From an uncultured Neglectibacter sp. (lineage in GTDB: Bacteria > Bacillota > Clostridia > Oscillospirales > Acutalibacteraceae), in the NCBI GenBank assembly GCA_904419785.1, contig CAJFSY010000005.1:94404-158403 (forward strand): 64,000 bases of DNA, written 5' to 3'. The position numbers and the translations under genes are program-made. A model generated the notes under the pieces. That model did not search any database. It saw nothing but the letters and a program-made list of their open reading frames with translations, and was not told where the DNA came from. Positions 57,643 through 64,000 of the stretch are shown here, one piece after another (within the stretch, counting starts at the first letter, position 1; the number at the start of each line of letters is the position of its first letter).

Positions 57643-59896
57643 CGAACTAGAACAAAAGGTGGGCCTGCGGTTTTCTAAGGGACTGATGGCTGCTGACGAC
57701 AAGGAAATTTATCTGGCGCTTTTAGAGCTGACCCAGGAAAAGCTGGAAGCGGCGGCAAAGATACAGGGGGAGAGAAAGCTTTATTATATCTCTGCGGAAT
57801 TTCTGGTGGGAAAGCTGCTCTCTAACAACTTGATCAATTTGGGGATTTACGACCAGGTGAAGGAAGCCTTGGCGGAAGCGGGAAAAGACCTGGCTAAAGT
57901 GGAAGAACAAGAGACGGAACCTTCCCTGGGAAACGGCGGCTTGGGAAGACTGGCCGCATGCTATCTGGATTCTGCCGCTACTCTGGGCTTGCCCGGGGAC
58001 GGCGTGGGGCTGTTGTATCATTTCGGGCTGTTCCGCCAGTATTTTGAGGACCACAAGCAGCAGGAGCGTCCGGACGTATGGCTTTCGCCTAAGAGCTGGC
58101 TGAAAAAGACAGGTGTTACGTTTAAAGTCCCCTTCCCTCAGGGAGAGGTTACGTCGGTGTTGTATGACCTGTACGTTTCCGGATATGAAAGCGGCGTCAA
58201 CCGGCTGCACCTGTTCGACTTGGAGTCTGTGGACGAGGGCCTTGTGAAACAGGGCATCGATTTTGACAAGACCGATATCGCCCACAACCTGACGCTGTTC
58301 CTCTATCCGGACGACAGCGACCGGGCAGGCCGTCTGCTGCGGGTATACCAGCAGTATTTCATGGTCAGCTCAGCGGCGCAGCTCATTTTGAAAGAGTTGG
58401 AGGAAAAGGGCAGGCACCTTGGTGAGCTCCATAAATACGCGGTGATACAGATCAACGATACCCATCCTTCTATGGTCATTCCGGAACTGGTCCGGCTTCT
58501 CACTGCCAGGGGCGTGTCCATGGACGACGCCATCGCCGCGGTGACAAAGACCTGCGCTTATACCAATCATACCATTTTAGCCGAAGCGCTGGAAAAGTGG
58601 CCTTTGGATTATCTGGAGGAAGCCGTGCCCCAGCTGGTTCCCATTATCCGGGAGCTGGATAAGCGCGTAAAGGAGAAATACACTGACGGGAAACTGGCCA
58701 TCATCGATGAGAACGACCTGGTGCATATGGCCCATATGGATATCCATTATGGGTTCTCGGTCAACGGGGTGGCGTCCCTGCACACAGAAATTTTAGAGAC
58801 TTCCGAGCTGAAAGCTTTCGCTGATATTTACCCGGAGAAGTTCAACAACAAAACAAACGGGATCACTTTCCGGCGGTGGCTGATGCACTGTGACCCGGCC
58901 CTTTCGCAATTTATCACTGAGAAGATCGGACCTGGCTGGAAAAAGGACGCCATGGAGTTGGAGAAGCTTCTGCAGTTCCAGGATGACGAGGGGACTCTGC
59001 GGCGGCTGTTGGAGATCAAACAGCAAAATAAGAAAAACTTGGCAGATTACTTGAAAGCGGAAGCCGGGGTGGAGATCGACGAGAACTCGGTCTATGATAT
59101 CCAGATCAAACGGCTTCACGAGTATAAGCGTCAGCAGATGAACGCTTTGTATATCATTTGGAAATACAAACAGATCAAAGAAGGCAACAAGCCAAAGCGG
59201 CCCATTACGCTGTTGTTTGGGGCGAAAGCGGCTCCGGCCTATATCATCGCGAAGGATATTATTCATGTGATTCTCTGTCTGCAGGATTTGATCGCCAACG
59301 ATCCGGAAGTCAGCCCCTGGCTGAAAGTAGTGATGGTGGAAAATTACAACATCACTTGGGCCCAACGGCTGATCCCCGCCTGTGATATCTCCGAACAGAT
59401 TTCCCTGGCTTCCAAAGAGGCCAGCGGCACCGGCAATATGAAATTCATGCTCAACGGCGCAGTGACCTTGGGCACCATGGACGGTGCCAATGTGGAGATC
59501 CACGATCTGGTAGGGGATGAGAACATTTATATTTTCGGCAAATCCAGCGAAGAAGTGATGGATTTGTATGCCAAAAGCGCCTATCATCCCTGGGAATATT
59601 ACGGCAAAGACCCTGAGATCACAGATTTGGTGGATTTCCTCATCAGCCCGCGGATGATGCGTCTTGGCGACCCGGAAAACCTGGCGCGTCTTTACAAGGA
59701 CATGACCCGGAAAGACTGGTTCATGGCGCTTTTAGATGTGAAAGAATACATCCAGGTAAAAGAGGGGGCCTTGGCGGATTTTGAGGACCAGATGGCTTGG
59801 GCGAGAAAAATGCTCGTGAATATCGCGAAGGCCGGGTATTTCTCTTCAGACCGCTCTGTGGCAGAGTATAACCGGGATATCTGGAAACTGAAATGA
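57629..59896 (+). CDS. glgP: Glycogen/alpha-glucan phosphorylase
   Basis: [69 protein letters not shown]; 14-nt overlap with malQ. Confidence 0.95.
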   Translation: MRMRDELEQKVGLRFSKGLMAADDKEIYLALLELTQEKLEAAAKIQGERKLYYISAEFLVGKLLSNNLINLGIYDQVKEALAEAGKDLAKVEEQETEPSLGNGGLGRLAACYLDSAATLGLPGDGVGLLYHFGLFRQYFEDHKQQERPDVWLSPKSWLKKTGVTFKVPFPQGEVTSVLYDLYVSGYESGVNRLHLFDLESVDEGLVKQGIDFDKTDIAHNLTLFLYPDDSDRAGRLLRVYQQYFMVSSAAQLILKELEEKGRHLGELHKYAVIQINDTHPSMVIPELVRLLTARGVSMDDAIAAVTKTCAYTNHTILAEALEKWPLDYLEEAVPQLVPIIRELDKRVKEKYTDGKLAIIDENDLVHMAHMDIHYGFSVNGVASLHTEILETSELKAFADIYPEKFNNKTNGITFRRWLMHCDPALSQFITEKIGPGWKKDAMELEKLLQFQDDEGTLRRLLEIKQQNKKNLADYLKAEAGVEIDENSVYDIQIKRLHEYKRQQMNALYIIWKYKQIKEGNKPKRPITLLFGAKAAPAYIIAKDIIHVILCLQDLIANDPEVSPWLKVVMVENYNITWAQRLIPACDISEQISLASKEASGTGNMKFMLNGAVTLGTMDGANVEIHDLVGDENIYIFGKSSEEVMDLYAKSAYHPWEYYGKDPEITDLVDFLISPRMMRLGDPENLARLYKDMTRKDWFMALLDVKEYIQVKEGALADFEDQMAWARKMLVNIAKAGYFSSDRSVAEYNRDIWKLK

Positions 59897-59927
59897 CGCC
59901 GCTGGAAAAGCGTGATAGAAGTTTGCC

Positions 59928-59957
59928 TTGACTTACCACAACGCCATGGGATATAAT
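59928..59957 (+). promoter_or_regulatory. Promoter of mntP transcript (TTGACT, 18 bp, TATAAT)
   Basis: TTGACT 59928-59933, TATAAT 59952-59957. Confidence 0.75.
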
Positions 59958-59963
59958 CAAACA

Positions 59964-60178
59964 ACGGTCTCGCGGGGAGGCTGTATAAAAGCCGCCGCTG
60001 CAGGATCAGGGCCGAGAGCCGGCCTGAAAAGCCGGTATTCCCATGGGGGAGTAGTTTGCGGTTTGCCGCGGTAATGTCAACACAATGATCGCGAAGATCT
60101 GGTATTGCCTGAAAAAACGAGACTCATGGAAAACACCTGTTCGTTCATAGAATAGGGTGTTTTCCGCGAGTCTTTTTT
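59964..60178 (+). promoter_or_regulatory. yybP-ykoY type Mn2+ riboswitch with downstream terminator
   Basis: GGGGGAGTAG at 60045-60054 and TGTCAACAC at 60075-60083; terminator arms GACTCATGGAAAACACC/GGTGTTTTCCGCGAGTC-TTTTTT; precedes mntP. Confidence 0.85.
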
Positions 60179-60218
60179 CGTGCGCGGAAAACACCGAAAA
60201 CAACTTGGAGGTAGAAAA

Positions 60219-60782
60219 ATGGGTTTGGTGGAATTGTTTTTGATCGCGGTAGGACTTTCGATGGATGCTTTCGCGGTGGCGGTATGCAAAGGGTTGGCGC
60301 TGCGCAAGGTAAACTTGGGCCAGATGGCGCTGGTCGGCTTGTGGTTTGGTGGTTTTCAGGCATTGATGCCGTTGATCGGCTATTTTGTAGGCGTTCAGTT
60401 CCGTGAGCAGATCACCGCGATAGATCATTGGGTCGCGTTTGGCCTGTTGGCGGTCATCGGCGGCAACATGATTCGGGAAGCCCTCTCGAAAGAAGAGGAA
60501 TGTCCCGATGCGTCCTTGACGGTGAAGGCGATGCTCCCCATGGCTGTGGCCACCAGTATCGACGCTCTGGCCGTAGGTGTGAGCTTTGCTTTCCTCAGCG
60601 TCAACATCGGGGCGGCGGTGTCTTTTATCGGAGTGATCACCTTCCTGCTTTCTATGGTGGGAGTGAAGGTTGGCAGCCTGTTTGGCGCCAAATATAAAAG
60701 CCGCGCGGAACTTGTGGGCGGCATTATTTTGATTCTGATGGGGCTGAAAATCCTGTTGGAACATTTGGGCGTGTTTGGATAA
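60219..60782 (+). CDS. mntP: Manganese efflux pump MntP
   Basis: [20 protein letters not shown] and [17 protein letters not shown]. Confidence 0.93.
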   Translation: MGLVELFLIAVGLSMDAFAVAVCKGLALRKVNLGQMALVGLWFGGFQALMPLIGYFVGVQFREQITAIDHWVAFGLLAVIGGNMIREALSKEEECPDASLTVKAMLPMAVATSIDALAVGVSFAFLSVNIGAAVSFIGVITFLLSMVGVKVGSLFGAKYKSRAELVGGIILILMGLKILLEHLGVFG

Positions 60783-60858
60783 AACAATGCGCGGGGAAGG
60801 TCTGCTGATTTTGGTATAAGAAACCGGAACGCGCTTTGGAATCGGAAAGGAGAAACGA

Positions 60859-61446
60859 ATGGGTCTGTTTGCGTCGAAGAAAAGAGTATTGGTGCTTTTT
60901 GGTTCTCCCCATGGCCATGGCTGTACCAGAAAATTGCTGGATAGTTTCCTGGAATGTTTTCAGGAAAACAAGGATTGGGAGATCGAAGAATTGAACCTGT
61001 ATGAGATGGATGTTCATCCCTGTACGGGGTGCCGCCAGTGCGCCAAGGAGGAAAGCTGCACTTTCGATGACCTGGATGGTTTTGACAAATCGCTGCGCCG
61101 CTGCGATCTGCTGGTTGTGGCGTCGCCGGTGTATAATTTTTCCTATCCCGCGCCGCTGAAAGCTTTGTTGGACCGCACGCAGCGGTATTTTGAGGCGCGC
61201 TTTTCTTTAGGGATGAAACCGCCCATAAAAAAACACCGGGAAGCGGTGTTGCTGTTGACGATGGGTTCTGAGGACAGCTACGGCGTAGAAGTGTGCACCC
61301 ATCAGCTGGAGAGAGCCTTCAGCGTGATGAACACAGACCTTACCGGCTGCGCGCTGTGGGACGGCACAGATCTGGGGGAAGACAGAAAAGGAATGGCGCA
61401 GACCCAGGCTAGGGCGATCGCTCTTGAAATTCTGAAAAAAATGTGA
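60859..61446 (+). CDS. NAD(P)H-dependent FMN reductase/flavodoxin-fold protein
   Basis: VLFGSPHGHGCTRKLLDSFLE, HPCTGCRQCAKEESCTFDD, SPVYNFSYPAPLKALLDR. Confidence 0.88.
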   Translation: MGLFASKKRVLVLFGSPHGHGCTRKLLDSFLECFQENKDWEIEELNLYEMDVHPCTGCRQCAKEESCTFDDLDGFDKSLRRCDLLVVASPVYNFSYPAPLKALLDRTQRYFEARFSLGMKPPIKKHREAVLLLTMGSEDSYGVEVCTHQLERAFSVMNTDLTGCALWDGTDLGEDRKGMAQTQARAIALEILKKM

Positions 61447-61492
61447 TATGATATCTCGAAGATTATACTAGAGTGGATAAGGCGGTTGAAAC

Positions 61493-62239
61493 ATGTCAGG
61501 ACATTCGAAATGGAACAACATTAAGCGGAAAAAAGAAAAAGCCGACGGCGCCAAGGCAAAGATCTTTACTAAGATCGGCCGTGAGCTCACCGTGGCGGTA
61601 AAAGAGGGCGGCAGCGCTGACCCGGCTGCCAACTCCCGGCTGCGTGACTGCATCGCCAAAGCGAAAGCAGCCAACGTGCCCAACGACAACATCGAGCGTA
61701 TCATCAAAAAGGCCGCCGGCGATGGCAGCACCGACAACTACGAGAACGTCACCTATGAAGGCTATGGCCCCAACGGCGTGGCGGTGATTGTGGAAGCCCT
61801 TACCGATAACCGGAACCGCACTGCTGCCGATGTGCGCCATGCGTTTGACAAATTTGGCGGCAATCTGGGTACTACGGGATGTGTGTCCTTCATGTTTAAC
61901 AAGAAGGGCGTGATCGTCATTGAAAAGGAAGGCCTGGACGAAGACACCGTGATGAGCGACGCTTTGGAGGCTGGCGCTTCCGATTTTGCCGCCGACGAGG
62001 ACGTGTTCGAGATTTCCACCGAGCCTTCTGATTTCAGCGGCGTTCGGGAAGACCTGGAGAAAAAGGGCTATGAGTTCGTTTCTGCCGAAGTGGAAATGGT
62101 GCCCGATACTTATACCAAAATCGACGATGAGGAGATCATCGTAAAAATGCAGAAAATGCTGGACCTTCTGGAGGACAACGACGACGTGCAGAACGTGTGG
62201 CACAACTGGGACGCTCCGGAAGAGGAAGAAGAGGAATAA
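61493..62239 (+). CDS. YebC/PmpR family protein
   Basis: [32 protein letters not shown]. Confidence 0.95.
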   Translation: MSGHSKWNNIKRKKEKADGAKAKIFTKIGRELTVAVKEGGSADPAANSRLRDCIAKAKAANVPNDNIERIIKKAAGDGSTDNYENVTYEGYGPNGVAVIVEALTDNRNRTAADVRHAFDKFGGNLGTTGCVSFMFNKKGVIVIEKEGLDEDTVMSDALEAGASDFAADEDVFEISTEPSDFSGVREDLEKKGYEFVSAEVEMVPDTYTKIDDEEIIVKMQKMLDLLEDNDDVQNVWHNWDAPEEEEEE

Positions 62240-62361
62240 ACAGGAAAGCGCTGGGGCTGCCCTGCTTCCTGTCAGGCCGCCGCGGCGAGAGTTCGCGGCG
62301 GCTTTTTTTGAGAAATCGCCATGAATTATATAGACTGAGAAATGGGAAAGGAAGGGACATT

Positions 62362-63297
62362 ATGAGACATCTTATCGATCCTCTGGATTTGACCCGGGAG
62401 GAAACCGACCGGCTGCTTACTTTGGCGGAGAGCATCCTCGCGGACCCGGCGGCGTATGCCCATGCCTGCGATGGGAAAATCCTTGCCACTTTGTTTTACG
62501 AACCCAGCACCCGCACCCGTTTGAGTTTTGAATCTGCCATGATGCGCTTGGGTGGGAAAGTTTTGGGATTTTCATCGGCGGCCAGCAGTTCCGCCACAAA
62601 AGGGGAAAGCGTGGCGGATACTATCCGTATGATCTCCGGTTACGCGGATATTGCCGCTATGCGCCATTTTAAGGAAGGCGCTCCCTATGTGGCGGCCCGC
62701 TATTCGAAAATCCCTGTCATTAACGCTGGAGATGGCGGCCATCAGCATCCCACCCAAACGTTGACGGACATGCTTACCATCCGCCGGAAACGTGGGGAAA
62801 TCAGCGGTGTGACCATCGGCCTTTGCGGCGATCTGAAGTTTGGGCGCACCGTGCATTCCCTGATCAAGTCTTTGGTGCGGTATGAGGATATCAATTTCAT
62901 TTTCATCTCACCCGAAGAACTGCGGGTGCCCAGCTATATTTTGAAAGAAGTTGTAGAGCCTTCCGGTCATCCCTGGCGGGAAGTACGGGACATGGAAGAG
63001 GTCATGCCGGAACTGGATATCCTCTACATGACTCGTGTGCAGCGCGAACGGTTCTTTAACGAGGAAGATTATGTCCGTTTGAAAGATTCCTACGTTTTGA
63101 CGAAAGAAAAGCTGGACCTGGGCAAAAAGGACGTGGCGGTGCTTCACCCCCTGCCCAGGGTAAACGAGATCGCCCCCGAGGTGGACGAGGATCCCAGAGC
63201 AATGTATTTTGAACAAGCGCGGTGCGGCGTGTTCGTGCGAATGGCGTTGATCCTTACCCTGTTGGGCCTGGCTCCTGAGGTGTTGGATGAAAATTGA
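62362..63297 (+). CDS. pyrB: Aspartate carbamoyltransferase catalytic subunit
   Basis: [51 protein letters not shown]. Confidence 0.95.
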   Translation: MRHLIDPLDLTREETDRLLTLAESILADPAAYAHACDGKILATLFYEPSTRTRLSFESAMMRLGGKVLGFSSAASSSATKGESVADTIRMISGYADIAAMRHFKEGAPYVAARYSKIPVINAGDGGHQHPTQTLTDMLTIRRKRGEISGVTIGLCGDLKFGRTVHSLIKSLVRYEDINFIFISPEELRVPSYILKEVVEPSGHPWREVRDMEEVMPELDILYMTRVQRERFFNEEDYVRLKDSYVLTKEKLDLGKKDVAVLHPLPRVNEIAPEVDEDPRAMYFEQARCGVFVRMALILTLLGLAPEVLDEN

Positions 63298-63310
63298 AGG
63301 AGGGGAAATC

Positions 63311-63730
63311 ATGTTGAATATCGACAGCATTGAAAACGGCATTGTCATCGACCATATCACCGCCGGCCGGGGCATGAGGGTGTATGAGCTTTTGGAACTG
63401 GACAAACTGGATACTTGCGTGGCAATCATCAAGAACGCCCGCAGCAGCAAGTATGGCCGGAAAGATATCATCAAGATCGAAGGGGTAATGAATATCGACC
63501 TGGATGTTCTGGGCTTTATTGACGATAACGCCACGGTCTGCACCATTGTGGGAGGGAAACTTGCCAGCAAGAAGAAACCTTCTTTGCCCAAACGCCTGGT
63601 GAATATCGTCTCTTGCAAGAATCCCCGGTGTATCACCTCGGCGGAAGATGTAGACCAGATTTTCGTCCTTTGCGATGAAGAGTCTCACCGTTACCGCTGC
63701 CAGTATTGCGAGCAGGAATATAAAAAATAA
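63311..63730 (+). CDS. pyrI: Aspartate carbamoyltransferase regulatory subunit
   Basis: NIDSIENGIVIDHITAGRGMRVYELL; C-terminal CKNPRC...C..C Zn site. Confidence 0.94.
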   Translation: MLNIDSIENGIVIDHITAGRGMRVYELLELDKLDTCVAIIKNARSSKYGRKDIIKIEGVMNIDLDVLGFIDDNATVCTIVGGKLASKKKPSLPKRLVNIVSCKNPRCITSAEDVDQIFVLCDEESHRYRCQYCEQEYKK

Positions 63731-63748
63731 ACAAAGGAAACATAAACA

Positions 63749-63922
63749 ATGGAACCTACGAAAAAACTTCCTCTGTTCCTGGTGACGGGCGCTTCCTGTG
63801 TGGGAAAGTCCACCATGTGCCAACTGTTGTTTGAAAAAGAAGAACAGTATCTTGTTTTGGAAAGCGATATCCTGTGGGAGGAACGCTACAACACTCCCCA
63901 GGATAATGCTCATGTACGGTAA
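63749..63922 (+). pseudogene. Truncated P-loop kinase-like ORF (57 aa)
   Basis: LPLFLVTGASCVGKSTMCQLLFEKEEQYLVLESDILWEERYNTPQDN then HVR-stop; only the N-terminal Walker A segment is present. Confidence 0.5.
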
Positions 63923-64000
63923 GGAAGCAAGCAACCGAAAACAAGAGATAGACCGCCAGCACTACACTATTCCGAACCAAAGACCAAAAGATAAGCATTG

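Noticed and set aside
1-64000. Search by eye for CRISPR arrays, tRNA/rRNA genes, transposases and integrases
   Set aside because: No regularly spaced repeats, no tRNA T-loop-like GGTTCGAATCC strings, and no transposase/integrase motifs were seen in the ORF track; only the right edge hints at an element.

Overview
This looks like a chromosomal segment from a spore-forming, moderately GC-rich Clostridia member, probably Oscillospiraceae/Ruminococcaceae-like. That assignment is inferred from gene content and was not tested by any search. Most of the window is housekeeping: leuA with a T-box leader, rsmA/ksgA, argS, murI, ddl, rpmG-secE-nusG-rplK-rplA-rplJ-rplL, dtd, dcd, ilvE, recQ, malQ-glgP, yebC and pyrB-pyrI. 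There are sporulation genes (spoIVB-spo0A, an uninterrupted pro-sigK, spoVAE-like), a 2-oxoacid:ferredoxin oxidoreductase operon, an ArsR/HMA/P-type ATPase metal operon followed by a two-gene SufC/SufB-like pair, and several drug-resistance-like genes (heterodimeric ABC exporter, MFS, CAT-like, AAC(6')-like). No rRNA, tRNA, CRISPR array or complete mobile element was seen. The items most worth a second look are: (1) an OadB-type 'IGIIGGADGPTAIF' peptide inside an otherwise soluble-looking protein; (2) a near-consensus LexA box in front of a two-gene operon encoding a tiny charged protein and a sigma-region-4-like HTH protein; (3) a duplicated leader motif GTGGGAGG..AAATCTTTG..CCAC in front of both rplK and rplA, a possible L1 autoregulatory site; (4) a Spo0A with a degenerate receiver domain; (5) a histidine-phosphatase homologue lacking the catalytic RHG histidine; (6) an unusual third copy of a terminator arm in the mntP Mn-riboswitch leader; (7) an abrupt gene truncation and composition change at the 3' edge of the window. 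All family calls come from reading sequence by eye.
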